Below are positions 53,504 to 61,892 of a DNA stretch of 64,000 nucleotides, one piece after another; the stretch's first letter is position 1; each line of letters starts with the position of its first letter. Position numbers and translations under genes: made by a program. The stretch lies in NCBI RefSeq assembly GCF_005281835.1, contig NZ_RZIS01000002.1, positions 744,001 through 808,000 of the forward strand, in the 5' to 3' direction. This DNA is from Vibrio profundi (GTDB lineage: Bacteria; Pseudomonadota; Gammaproteobacteria; Enterobacterales; Vibrionaceae). A model generated the notes under the pieces. It ran no database searches. It had not been told where the DNA came from and saw only the letters and a list, made by a program, of their open reading frames with translations.

Positions 53504-54543
53504 GTACACAAGTGAGCCTTGAGAGCTTAATCGCTCGTGCTGAAGCCAACCTGACAGCAAAAACAGGGCAAAGTAATCCAGCCACCAAAGCCATAGCCTC
53601 TGCCATTGCTGGCGTCAGCTATGGGCAATATGGCTATCAAGATTTGCTTTTCAGACAATTGCACCCTGAAACCTGCTCTGAAGCATGGCTATACCTGCAT
53701 GCAAATCGCCACAATATACCACGACTACTGCCTACTTTTGCAAAAGGTACAGTGCAGTTTACTGAGCTAGGTGGAACTGTAGTGATCGCCAAAGGTACTC
53801 GCCTAATCTACGGTGATAAAGAGTATGAAACCAATAAAGAGCAATACAGCAATGTGCCTGTAGACGTCATTGCACTTGAATCAGGGACAGCAAGCAATTT
53901 ACCAAATGGCGCCAAACTCACTCTCACTGAAGGGCTAAGCGGTATCGACCCAAATAATATCTTATCGCTTGGTATTGAAGGTGGTGCAGATATCGAAGAG
54001 TTAGAGCACTGGCGAGCGCGAGTAATCGTGGCATTCGAGAAGAACGAGCTGATCGGCAAGTCAGAAGATTACGAAGTGTGGGCAGTGTCGGCTCACTCTG
54101 ATGTTGATTTTGCTTGGGCACTCGATAACACGCCAGAGCGCGGCATGGTAGAGATCTACATTGGCGCCCGTGAAAACGACCCAACGCTAAGCAGTGAAGT
54201 GGTAAATCTTGTTCAAGAGACCTTTGAAACTAACCGACTCGCTGGTTGTCATCCATTTGCTCATCTCCCAGAAAAAGCGCCGCTCACTATAGAGATTCAA
54301 GGTATTGAAGACCTAGCGATTCGTGATGATGTGGTCACGGCCCTTGAAAACTTTGTAAAAGGGAAAATGGGCAAGATAGACCCAGAAACTAAAAAGCCTG
54401 AATCCATCACCAACACCGAAATTGTGTTAGTGATTTCAACGGTGACCAATAACTTTATTGTCAAATCGCCCGTAGGTGAAGTGGCTATCAACAATAACCA
54501 GATTCATGTACTAGGAGCCGTCACATGGACACCTCCGACTTAA
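53500..54543 (+). CDS. Mu gp47-like baseplate J protein
   Basis: This 347-residue protein is of the baseplate J family: EACLEAW-type segment reads TCSEAWLYLHANRHNIPR, followed by FAKGTVQFTELGGTVVIAKG, ESGTASNLPNGAKLTL and EELEHWRARV. It forms the baseplate wedge periphery. It overlaps the next gene by 19 bases. Confidence 0.9.
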   Translation: MSTQVSLESLIARAEANLTAKTGQSNPATKAIASAIAGVSYGQYGYQDLLFRQLHPETCSEAWLYLHANRHNIPRLLPTFAKGTVQFTELGGTVVIAKGTRLIYGDKEYETNKEQYSNVPVDVIALESGTASNLPNGAKLTLTEGLSGIDPNNILSLGIEGGADIEELEHWRARVIVAFEKNELIGKSEDYEVWAVSAHSDVDFAWALDNTPERGMVEIYIGARENDPTLSSEVVNLVQETFETNRLAGCHPFAHLPEKAPLTIEIQGIEDLAIRDDVVTALENFVKGKMGKIDPETKKPESITNTEIVLVISTVTNNFIVKSPVGEVAINNNQIHVLGAVTWTPPT

Positions 54544-55055
54544 TCATTGAATACAGCGAAGGTGATTTTGCAGATGCGTACCGTGGGTTACTTCCTCAAG
54601 GTGAATACTGGCAAGACACCGAGAACGCAGAGCTGACCAATACCATTAACGGTATAGCGAAAGACTTTAAGAAAACCCATGACGATATTGAATTATCACT
54701 ATTAACGGAGTTTGAAGAGCAAGGGTTTGGTTGGAAGGTTCGCGATTATCAAAGTCTGCTTGGGACGTTGGGCTCAAACGGATTGGTGTATGACGATGTG
54801 AAAAGGCCCAATCTGATTTTGATTGACCTATTCAGCTATGACAATGGTGCAGCCATCAACGCATTTGAAAATGTCCGATTACCTCATACCGAGTTTCACT
54901 GGCTTTACCCACTGGAAGCCGAAACCCAATTGGAACAGACCACCGCCTTAACGATAAAGTCAGAGTTGAGCTCACAGTTAGAAATAGACGCTGAAACTCA
55001 AATATTGTGCCGCACTGCCATTACTTGGCAACTTGAAATAGGAGACACCGAATGA
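54525..55055 (+). CDS. Mu gp48-like tail/baseplate protein
   Basis: This 176-residue protein matches the DUF2313/gp48 (P2 I-like) position and pattern: YRGLLPQGEYWQDTENAEL near the start, with the family's LLPxGxxW motif. AGGAG lies upstream of ATG 54525. It links wedge and fibre. Confidence 0.82.
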   Translation: MDTSDLIIEYSEGDFADAYRGLLPQGEYWQDTENAELTNTINGIAKDFKKTHDDIELSLLTEFEEQGFGWKVRDYQSLLGTLGSNGLVYDDVKRPNLILIDLFSYDNGAAINAFENVRLPHTEFHWLYPLEAETQLEQTTALTIKSELSSQLEIDAETQILCRTAITWQLEIGDTE

Positions 55056-56560
55056 GCACACTGCAAGCTATTCCGACTCAGCACGGGATAGACATTTTAA
55101 ACAGTGAGCTGAAAAATACTGTAACCAAGTATCGGCTCATTGGCGCGTTAACTCATAACGCCCCAAGTGAATCACTGTATTCATTTTATGAAAACACCAT
55201 TGAAACCAGTTACTACGATGAAAATGGCGTTTTAACCTTTATCTTGAATCTGCCTATAGAGCAGCACTTTGATGAGTACCTACATCAAATTCATGTGCTC
55301 GATAGCAGCAATCAATCCGTGATCGAGTGCTCAACACCGAAAGTTGCACTGCCGAAGGGAATTGGCGGTATGGTGAAACTCAAAGCCGCGATTTCAGGCG
55401 AGGCTGGGCAAGTCATTTTTAAACATAGTGAGTTTGTGACTGAGACTGAGTTGCTTGAGTTACATTTACCAAAATACGTAAGAAAAACAATTTTAAACCC
55501 GAGTGACGATCTAAACAAAAACTTTGGGGAAGGACATTTCTATTTCACCAATAGCCCTGCGCACAATCCGGACTGTTTGACGGACGGCTATCATTTTTTC
55601 TTAGACCGTAATATTACGCACTATGGCAATGCAAAAGATGTGCTGTTTTCGATTGAACCAGTCGGAACAAAGGTTAAGAAATTTGTTCGTTATCAAATAT
55701 CAGGACAATGGCAACCATGGGAAAGAGTCGCCACGCTTTCCAATATAAACGAAAGCTTAGAGGACAAGCTTAATCATCTGCCCATTTATCCTGAAACATT
55801 AACCAGTGATAACAAAGCCGTATTAACCTTATCAGGAACAACATTGACGGTAGCGGAAAGCAATGTCATTGCGTTGCGAGGATGGAATCGAATTAAAGCG
55901 TCTGACTACGCTCTTGAGCAGCGTCAATTCACCATTGATTTAAGTAACACGTACCATTTGCGCTTTAACGTGTCCTCGGGGTTCTATTTGGAAGATTTAG
56001 CCAGCGCTTCCTATAACCCAACCAGTCAACCGCAAACGAACAGTGCGTTTGATTCAACGCTAGATAATGTGCTGATTGCTGCGATTGAAAGCGGCGTGGT
56101 GACGGCTTATCGCAATGTGACAGAGTTGCCTATTAACATTGCTCGTTTAGAAACCACGGCGGCGGTGATGTTGAATGCGCCTGCTCAGAATGTGGAATGC
56201 ATGCGCCTTGAGACGGTCAATGATTATGCCCGAGGCTTTACCTGCAATGTTTCTATTGATGCGGTGCTAGGTGCGGCACTTGCGGGGGCGACGGGGTACG
56301 GCTATCTGACCGCTTATTGTGATGGAAAAAAAACCGTTAAGCAGCGTATGCACCTTGGAACCAGTGCAGGACTTATTGGTTACTATTACGATAAAAACGT
56401 CCCCATTTCCTGCCAGATGCCCTTTAATCGTGGCGCGCATGTAGTGTCATTGGATAACCATTTAGAATACGGTCAATACTGCTTTAACACTGACCCTGCA
56501 GTGAATGGTCATGTTGGTTGGCAAAAATCAGTGTCCACCATTGATATAGTGAGGGTGTAA
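55052..56560 (+). CDS. Tail fibre / receptor-binding protein
   Basis: This 502-residue protein has a collar-type fibre N-terminus (IPTQHGIDILNSELKNTVTK), a beta-rich shaft, and a C-terminal half with GAALAGATGYGYLTAYCDG. It starts with a 4-base overlap after gp48 and is followed by a one-base overlap with the presumed chaperone gene. It should set host range. Confidence 0.82.
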   Translation: MSTLQAIPTQHGIDILNSELKNTVTKYRLIGALTHNAPSESLYSFYENTIETSYYDENGVLTFILNLPIEQHFDEYLHQIHVLDSSNQSVIECSTPKVALPKGIGGMVKLKAAISGEAGQVIFKHSEFVTETELLELHLPKYVRKTILNPSDDLNKNFGEGHFYFTNSPAHNPDCLTDGYHFFLDRNITHYGNAKDVLFSIEPVGTKVKKFVRYQISGQWQPWERVATLSNINESLEDKLNHLPIYPETLTSDNKAVLTLSGTTLTVAESNVIALRGWNRIKASDYALEQRQFTIDLSNTYHLRFNVSSGFYLEDLASASYNPTSQPQTNSAFDSTLDNVLIAAIESGVVTAYRNVTELPINIARLETTAAVMLNAPAQNVECMRLETVNDYARGFTCNVSIDAVLGAALAGATGYGYLTAYCDGKKTVKQRMHLGTSAGLIGYYYDKNVPISCQMPFNRGAHVVSLDNHLEYGQYCFNTDPAVNGHVGWQKSVSTIDIVRV

Positions 56561-57039
56561 TGTACGCAATTATTCAAAACGATCTTATTTTGGGGCGTAC
56601 AACTGAGCCTCAAAAACATGGTAAAAAGCTGGAGGGGGCTATCCCTTTTCACCATTTACGCTTTGATGGGGTAAATATTGTTAATGTGAACACGTTAACT
56701 AATGATGAGTTTTCCATCGATGAGTTAGGGCAGAAACATATCGTTAATTCAGATGAAAAATGGCAGGCTCTAGTCTGCAAAGTTACCGATGCATTAGTTA
56801 GCGAAAATGGCTCATGGCGTGTGAGAAATGCGAATGACGATTACTTAGAAGAGAAACGAAAAGTAGATCAATTTCGCCAATCAGAATACACACGGCGAGT
56901 TCGGCCTTATTTAGAAGAAGCCGAAATCAAAAAGCACATGGGAGAGCAATCAGAATACGACCGTTTAATGGACTTAGCCGTCCAAGAACGTGAGAAAGTT
57001 CAGACGGAGCACCCTTGGCCAACACCACCAACTAACTAA
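56560..57039 (+). CDS. Possible tail fibre assembly protein
   Basis: This 159-residue protein follows the fibre gene with a TAATG overlap, the usual place of a fibre chaperone. The C-terminal half is charged and helical (FRQSEYTRRVRPYLEEAEIK), a pattern common in such proteins. The call rests mainly on position. Confidence 0.6.
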   Translation: MYAIIQNDLILGRTTEPQKHGKKLEGAIPFHHLRFDGVNIVNVNTLTNDEFSIDELGQKHIVNSDEKWQALVCKVTDALVSENGSWRVRNANDDYLEEKRKVDQFRQSEYTRRVRPYLEEAEIKKHMGEQSEYDRLMDLAVQEREKVQTEHPWPTPPTN

Positions 57040-57044
57040 CCGCC

Positions 57045-57068
57045 AAACCCAGCCTAGACGCTGGGTTT
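57045..57068 (+). terminator. Terminator after the baseplate-fibre operon
   Basis: AAACCCAGC and GCTGGGTTT form a 9-bp stem with a CTAGAC loop, followed by GTTGTTT. It separates the tail operon from the lysis cassette. Confidence 0.8.
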
Positions 57069-57190
57069 GTTGTTTCTGCCTTCCCAAACTTCTATATCTC
57101 CGCACTAGAAATGCCATAAGTACCCTTTAAACCTCAGCTCGATACACTGGTTTTGTGGGGCACTAATCACTAGTTACGAGAGAAAAATCA

Positions 57191-57433
57191 ATGAATCAAA
57201 CAGAGGTAAAAGCATTAGTGGTTTCTTTGCTAGACATTACTGGGCTAAAGAAAATTCTAACGTCTGTTAGTGCAACCCTAATCAGCTTTGGTGTGAATGA
57301 TATTGCTCAGCTTATTGCAATCTTCGTAGGCATTGTTTCGGGCGTCATGGCGATTCGTCACTATGCCGTTGCCACCAAACTCAATCAAGCCAAGCTCGAC
57401 AAGCTGAACTCGCAACAGGACGGCGCGGTATGA
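57191..57433 (+). CDS. Putative holin
   Basis: This 80-residue protein has a hydrophobic segment at about 36-55 (AQLIAIFVGIVSGVMAI), a weaker one at 20-33, and a charged C-terminal tail. It overlaps the endolysin gene by 4 bases (ATGA). Size, charge and place fit a holin or pinholin. Confidence 0.7.
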   Translation: MNQTEVKALVVSLLDITGLKKILTSVSATLISFGVNDIAQLIAIFVGIVSGVMAIRHYAVATKLNQAKLDKLNSQQDGAV

Positions 57434-57975
57434 GCCTAAAAACCAAAGCAATACAGGCGGTGGTGTGCTCTGTTACTTCCGTTCTTGCCATTGTATTTAC
57501 TATTGACTCAGAACTAACAACCAGTGAAAACGGCCTAAGCCATGTCGCCAATGAGGAAGGGTGCAGACTAAAGCCATACCAATGCAGTGCTGATGTGTGG
57601 ACAGCTGGGCTAGGTCATACCCAAGGCGTAACGGAAGATACTGTACTCACTGAACAACAAGCCGCTGAGTTCTTCGTTAAAGATATTGCCGCCGCTGAGC
57701 GTGTAGTAAACAAATACATCACCCAACAGCCTAATCAAAGCGAGTACGACATGATGGTGAGCTTTGTTTATAACCTTGGTGCAGGTAACTTCGCTCGCTC
57801 TACGTTGCTGAAAAAATTTAACCGGGGTGATCGCACTGGTGCTTGTAATGAGTATCCGCAGTGGGTGTTTGTGAATGGTAAAGATTGCCGACTAGAAAAA
57901 AGCAACTGTGCCGGTATTCCTAAACGCCGAAATAAAGAGCAAGACGTTTGTCTAAACGGTTGGCAAGGAGAGTAA
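57430..57975 (+). CDS. SAR-type GH24 endolysin
   Basis: This 181-residue lysozyme has an N-terminal signal-anchor-release-like segment (AIQAVVCSVTSVLAIVFTI) and a GH24 active site of the E-x8-C-x5-T form (EGCRLKPYQCSADVWT), with Cys in place of the usual Asp. It degrades peptidoglycan at lysis. Several further cysteines could control activation of the SAR enzyme. Confidence 0.88.
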   Translation: MSLKTKAIQAVVCSVTSVLAIVFTIDSELTTSENGLSHVANEEGCRLKPYQCSADVWTAGLGHTQGVTEDTVLTEQQAAEFFVKDIAAAERVVNKYITQQPNQSEYDMMVSFVYNLGAGNFARSTLLKKFNRGDRTGACNEYPQWVFVNGKDCRLEKSNCAGIPKRRNKEQDVCLNGWQGE

Positions 57976-57977
57976 CC

Positions 57978-58484
57978 ATGTTAAGTAAGTATCTAACCCT
58001 GTTTAAAGCCGTTGCTTTTGCTGCCGTTCTTGGTAGTGTCGCTTACCTTTCATATGACTACGGCGTAACGACTACAGAAGCTAAGACCCTAAAAGCGCAA
58101 AACGCCTTATGGGACAAAGTAGAACGGAAGCAAGACGAGGCTTTCCAGCTAGCTGTAATACTCGCTAGCCAAAAACCTGATATTCGAATTGAGTTTCGAG
58201 AAATAGAGAAAGAGGTGATCAAGTATGCTCAAAAGAACAGTGATAAGCAGTGTGTTGTTAATGATCCTGACTGGATGCACATCCGCGCCGAATCAGTGCG
58301 AGCGCATAATCGAGCGATCGGTATTCAGCAACCCTCCACCGTCTCTGATGGTGTCACCAAAACCGCTACAAGTTACGAACGAGACGTCGAAGTACTAGCA
58401 GAAGACGTAGTTAATATCCAAATGTGTGCTGAAAATGCACAGCAATTAATGATGCTTCAAGCTTGGATAGAAAAACAATTGTGA
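57978..58484 (+). CDS. Rz-like inner-membrane spanin
   Basis: From ATG 57978 (AAGGAG upstream) this is a 168-residue protein with one N-terminal membrane helix (LFKAVAFAAVLGSVAYLSY) and a periplasmic coiled-coil body, the i-spanin form. It contains an Rz1-type gene in another frame. It should join with Rz1 to disrupt the outer membrane. Confidence 0.8.
   Translation: MLSKYLTLFKAVAFAAVLGSVAYLSYDYGVTTTEAKTLKAQNALWDKVERKQDEAFQLAVILASQKPDIRIEFREIEKEVIKYAQKNSDKQCVVNDPDWMHIRAESVRAHNRAIGIQQPSTVSDGVTKTATSYERDVEVLAEDVVNIQMCAENAQQLMMLQAWIEKQL
58225..58398 (+). CDS. Embedded Rz1-type outer-membrane spanin
   Basis: A 57-residue lipoprotein encoded entirely inside the Rz-like gene in a different frame. 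It starts ATG with AGAGGTG upstream. The signal MLKRTVISSVLLMILTGC ends in an LTGC lipobox, and the mature part is short and proline-containing (SNPPPSLMVSPKP), as in lambda Rz1. This nesting is the classic Rz/Rz1 arrangement. Confidence 0.85.
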   Translation: MLKRTVISSVLLMILTGCTSAPNQCERIIERSVFSNPPPSLMVSPKPLQVTNETSKY

Positions 58485-58603
58485 ACAAAAAGAACCCATT
58501 AATTACCCTGATAGTGAAACGTAGGGAACAAATCCGCTGAATCGTAAGGTTGGGGCCTCAAATGCTTTGAAAGAAGTATTTGAGGCAAGTGGAATAGACG
58601 CTT

Positions 58604-58822
58604 CTAATTAGGAAGTGCTTGGTAGGCTTGGCCATCTCCGATTACTTGTCTGCATATAGGACAAGTGCGTTGATTTCGATTTACAGGGGGGAATATAGCG
58701 TTGGGGTTAAAGTTTTGCCAAAACCATGCGGATATACATGCTCTGTGAAACTCGTGCCCACATGAGAGTATATATGTTGCATTATTCGCGTTCAGTTGAT
58801 CGTCAAGACATATCGCACACAT
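58604..58822 (-). CDS. Stand-alone RING-H2 finger protein
   Basis: This 72-residue protein is almost entirely one RING-H2 domain. The eight zinc ligands are Cys2, Cys5, Cys21, His23, His26, Cys29, Cys54 and Cys57, with the order C-x2-C-x15-C-x-H-x2-H-x2-C-x24-C-x2-C; Trp33 and Pro55 sit where E3 ligases have them. AAAGGGA lies upstream of the ATG and a leftward promoter-like pair at 58876-58903. It is opposite to the lysis genes and between lysis and packaging. RING-H2 domains are ubiquitin E3 ligases in eukaryotes; here the role is unknown, with a host effector or a zinc adaptor both possible. Confidence 0.85.
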   Translation of the reverse strand: MCAICLDDQLNANNATYILSCGHEFHRACISAWFWQNFNPNAIFPPVNRNQRTCPICRQVIGDGQAYQALPN

Positions 58823-58875
58823 AATTAATCCCTTTTTGTGTTTATGTTAGGATTGGGTAGTATTATTTAATTTGG

Positions 58876-58903
58876 TGTATATGAGTATTCGTGCATATCA
58901 CAA
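58876..58903 (-). promoter_or_regulatory. Candidate promoter of the RING gene
   Basis: Read on the minus strand, TTGTGA (58903-58898), 16 bases, then TATACA (58881-58876) form a sigma70-like promoter about 50 bases upstream of the RING gene start. It suggests expression independent of the phage late promoters. Confidence 0.45.
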
Positions 58904-58927
58904 ATCTTTATGAAATAAATGATATGC
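58893..58927. repeat. Inverted repeat upstream of the RING gene
   Basis: GCATATCA (58893-58900) and TGATATGC (58920-58927) form an 8-base inverted repeat with a 19-base spacer that overlaps the presumed -35 of the RING promoter. It could be an operator. Confidence 0.4.
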
Positions 58928-59007
58928 AACCATCTTGATTGAAGAACAACCTTTGTAAATGATGTGACTGATTTAGCAATAATTGTTGCGATATAAGGCC
59001 CACTAGT

Positions 59008-59976
59008 CTAGTTAGACTCAATTTGCTTATAGTTTTCTGAGGTAAGAATTTCTGATCGCACAAACTCATTCAGTTCCTTCAGCGCATCAATCATCGGCAG
59101 CAATTCATTCTTATGAAATAGCCAATCAACCTTATTGAGATCGAGAGAGGTAATACTCTCGCGGCGAACGCTCATCAGCTCGATAGGGACACGATGGAGA
59201 GCCAGCACATCATTCATAGTTTGGTTCTTCACTTCCTTAAATGAATCCTTTGCTTCTACTTGGCCAATCGGCTTAAGTTCTGGTGCCTTAGTGTCTTTGC
59301 CTCGCGCATTCACAAACATATTCTTAAACGCCATGCCTTCTTTTGCCTGAAGCTTGGTTTTAATTTCGTCTTCCTGCTTTTTCGTCATGCTAGGTTCATT
59401 CATATAAAGCAGGTAGCCCGCGTGTTGGCCGTTGCGGTAATACTGTCGGCGAAATAATGTGGCATCGTCATTAAGCCAGATGGAGGTGAGCCCACTTACG
59501 TGACCGGGTAACCCATAGATCTCTTGAGCAACGTCGTATTCAGACAGATGGAAGATTTGTCCCTCCTTAAAATCAACTCTGCCATCATCCTCATAAGTTT
59601 TTGGCTTGTAGGTATAACCCAAGTCCTCGCGGCGACGCATATACAAAGCGGGAATGTGTTTAACCTGAACGATAGGGCCTTTGCCCGCGTGTGAGCGAAC
59701 AATTTGAAAATAGCCGTTGCCAAAGGTGAGATAGTCTTGGATAAACCGCTTAAGGTCGCGACGGGATAATACTGGCGAAACGTTCACAGCATAAGCGAGG
59801 GTATTGCGTTTAAATTCTATCGCGCTCGAGTGCATCGGGTTAACGCGCAGTGCTTTGGCCAAGGTGTCGAAAGGAATAGGTGGCTCATACAAGCCATCAA
59901 CCAAAGCAATTTCAAGGTAACTTAGGATGTCGCTGTTCATTACACTGACAGGGTTAGAAAATTCAATCTCAATCAC
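59008..59976 (-). CDS. Phage portal protein (P2 gpQ-like)
   Basis: This 322-residue protein fits the PBSX/gpQ portal family: NPMHSSAIEFKRNTLAY, FGNGYFQIVRS, IPALYMRRRED and the C-terminal ALHRVPIELMSVRRE are its typical blocks. It forms the dodecameric DNA gate of the head. Translation starts at a GTG with CGGAG upstream, 21 bases after the terminase gene; both are leftward, as in P2. Confidence 0.9.
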   Translation of the reverse strand: MIEIEFSNPVSVMNSDILSYLEIALVDGLYEPPIPFDTLAKALRVNPMHSSAIEFKRNTLAYAVNVSPVLSRRDLKRFIQDYLTFGNGYFQIVRSHAGKGPIVQVKHIPALYMRRREDLGYTYKPKTYEDDGRVDFKEGQIFHLSEYDVAQEIYGLPGHVSGLTSIWLNDDATLFRRQYYRNGQHAGYLLYMNEPSMTKKQEDEIKTKLQAKEGMAFKNMFVNARGKDTKAPELKPIGQVEAKDSFKEVKNQTMNDVLALHRVPIELMSVRRESITSLDLNKVDWLFHKNELLPMIDALKELNEFVRSEILTSENYKQIESN

Positions 59977-59997
59977 TTCGTTTCTCCGCTCTTTGGC

Positions 59998-61758
59998 TTA
60001 GAAGATTTCAACGGTGGTATCGTCGTCATTGTTAATATCAATTGGCTCCCAACACATAACATGCATTGAAGCCCAGGCGAGGTCAGCATGCGACCCTATC
60101 TTGCTGCGGTTAGAGACAAACGTAACCTGGTTACTGATGTTGGTGGTCTGCTGGCGAATCATCAGGAAGGAATGCACCAAGTCATCCCATTCAGCATCAA
60201 ACTGCAGTCGACCGTTGCCGATGATCTCACGAGCTTTGTAGGCCATCATCCGCTTTACCTCTGGTGAGTAGTTCAGCTCGAGCAAAGACGGATAGAACTT
60301 TCTAACCAATTCAGCCACGGCAGAACCTACGCCACTGGTATCGATGGCGAGGTGCACTACATTATATTTTGCGGTGATCCCGCGAATGGCTTCAGCTTGC
60401 TGCTCATAGCTCGAACCTTTGAGTCTTAAGCGCTCGATGAAGCGGAAAACCCCGCCTTTCATTTTTGGCTTGAGTGAGACCACTAAACCCGCATCATCTG
60501 AGCCTTCTCCTTGACCACCACCTCTTGGGTCATAACCGACTAACACTTCCGCGTCACCGACGGGGCGTGGCTTGTTGTGATCAACTTCTTTCCATAGAGA
60601 GGAATCCGCTTTGCAGGCGAGAAGAGCTTTTAGTGAAAAGAACGAAGCACTGTCATCCAAGAATTTGCATCGCAGTAGGTTGTCGAAGATTTCCTTAACT
60701 GGATATTTACGCTTTAGTTTCTCCATGTTGAAGAAGGTCGCGCCTTTCTTCATCGCGTCATCAACGGTGATCATCTGCCTGAAGATAAAATCAGGACCTA
60801 ACGCCCCGTCCTTAAGCGCGGTGTGGCTGATATTGATACTGTGCTCTTTCTTGCCTTCCCATTTCGGATAAGCTTCATGAGCCATCGTGGAAGGTGTCGA
60901 AATATACGTGGTGCGGAACTTCGCTTGTATCGACATGCCGCCTGCATAGTCATCCAGCTCAGCGAAGCGAGGTATCCAAAACACCTCATCCCAATACATG
61001 TGGCCGTTGAAGCCCTGAGAAGTGGAAACGTTGGTCGACATAAAGCCCAGCTTAGCGCCATTACTTAACTCGATGTCATCTTTGCCTTTGAGGTCGACTT
61101 CACCAATCTCCAGAGCAAACTTACGGATGTAGTTTTTAAAGATGTACGCCTGCTTTTTCGACGCAGAGATAAAGACTTGGTTATCACCATTCAGTACCGC
61201 ATCTTCAAAGGCTTCATACGCAAAGTAGAAGGTGAGACCAATCTGGCGCGACTTCAGATAGAAACGTGTTTCGTTGATGTCATCATCGAGCTTGTGAGCA
61301 TGTATCTCTTTCTGGTACTCAAAGAAAGTACGCTCGCGGTATTCATCAAGCATCTCTTTGGTGATCTGCGAAACGTCATTCTTAACTTTGTTAGATTTGC
61401 GACCTCTAGGGCTTTTGCCTTCGACGGATGTGCCTGGTCTGCTTCGCTTATTGTCTGCTTCAACACGTTTATAGTGCTGATCGAGTAGCATCTTCAGCTC
61501 GCGTTCCTGACACTCAAGTTTTTGGTCAACCCACATCAGATACGTGATCCTCTGACGCAGCATGAGCTCTACGGGCAAATCATCCCGCATTTTCTTCCAG
61601 CCAAATTTTGATACCCATTGCTGAACCGTTCGGGTGGCAACACCGATTTTATCCGCGATTTCAGCCGGCTTTTGCTGGCGTAAGAACAGACCAAACGCTT
61701 GAGTTTGCGCTGGTGTGTATAGCGGCTGGTTCAGATTGGTTACTGCATTCGTCTCCAT
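59998..61758 (-). CDS. Terminase large subunit (P2 gpP-like)
   Basis: This 586-residue protein has an N-terminal helix-turn-helix (IADKIGVATRTVQQWVSKFGW), an ATPase domain with the gpP-type phosphate loop in FYLKSRQIGLTFYFAYEAF and Walker B MYWDEVFWIP, and a C-terminal nuclease whose first acidic residue is in LVGYDPRGGGQGEGSDDAG. It packages DNA from cos. It is divergent from the scaffold gene, as P and O are in P2. Confidence 0.92.
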   Translation of the reverse strand: METNAVTNLNQPLYTPAQTQAFGLFLRQQKPAEIADKIGVATRTVQQWVSKFGWKKMRDDLPVELMLRQRITYLMWVDQKLECQERELKMLLDQHYKRVEADNKRSRPGTSVEGKSPRGRKSNKVKNDVSQITKEMLDEYRERTFFEYQKEIHAHKLDDDINETRFYLKSRQIGLTFYFAYEAFEDAVLNGDNQVFISASKKQAYIFKNYIRKFALEIGEVDLKGKDDIELSNGAKLGFMSTNVSTSQGFNGHMYWDEVFWIPRFAELDDYAGGMSIQAKFRTTYISTPSTMAHEAYPKWEGKKEHSINISHTALKDGALGPDFIFRQMITVDDAMKKGATFFNMEKLKRKYPVKEIFDNLLRCKFLDDSASFFSLKALLACKADSSLWKEVDHNKPRPVGDAEVLVGYDPRGGGQGEGSDDAGLVVSLKPKMKGGVFRFIERLRLKGSSYEQQAEAIRGITAKYNVVHLAIDTSGVGSAVAELVRKFYPSLLELNYSPEVKRMMAYKAREIIGNGRLQFDAEWDDLVHSFLMIRQQTTNISNQVTFVSNRSKIGSHADLAWASMHVMCWEPIDINNDDDTTVEIF

Positions 61759-61892
61759 GCCAGCATAGTGCTACAGAGCCCGCCATTACTCAGCTTGCGA
61801 GAGTTCTATATCGGGTATCTAGAATCAGGATGAATACAAAAAGAGGAAGGCTTTCGTTAGATTGAAATCAACGAATTCAGGAGAGTTTAGAC

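Noticed and set aside
58555..58586. Inverted repeat GCCTCAAAT/ATTTGAGGC between Rz and the RING gene as a terminator
   Set aside because: No T run follows on either strand and the loop is 14 bases, so I do not call a terminator.
58505..58611. Short frame reading ...VGASNALKEVFEASGIDASN without a start codon between Rz and the RING gene
   Set aside because: It could be the tail of a broken gene, but there is no ATG, no partner sequence and the length is too short to call a pseudogene.
61177..61488. A 103-codon rightward frame inside the terminase gene
   Set aside because: It is antisense to a conserved terminase region and has no ribosome site.
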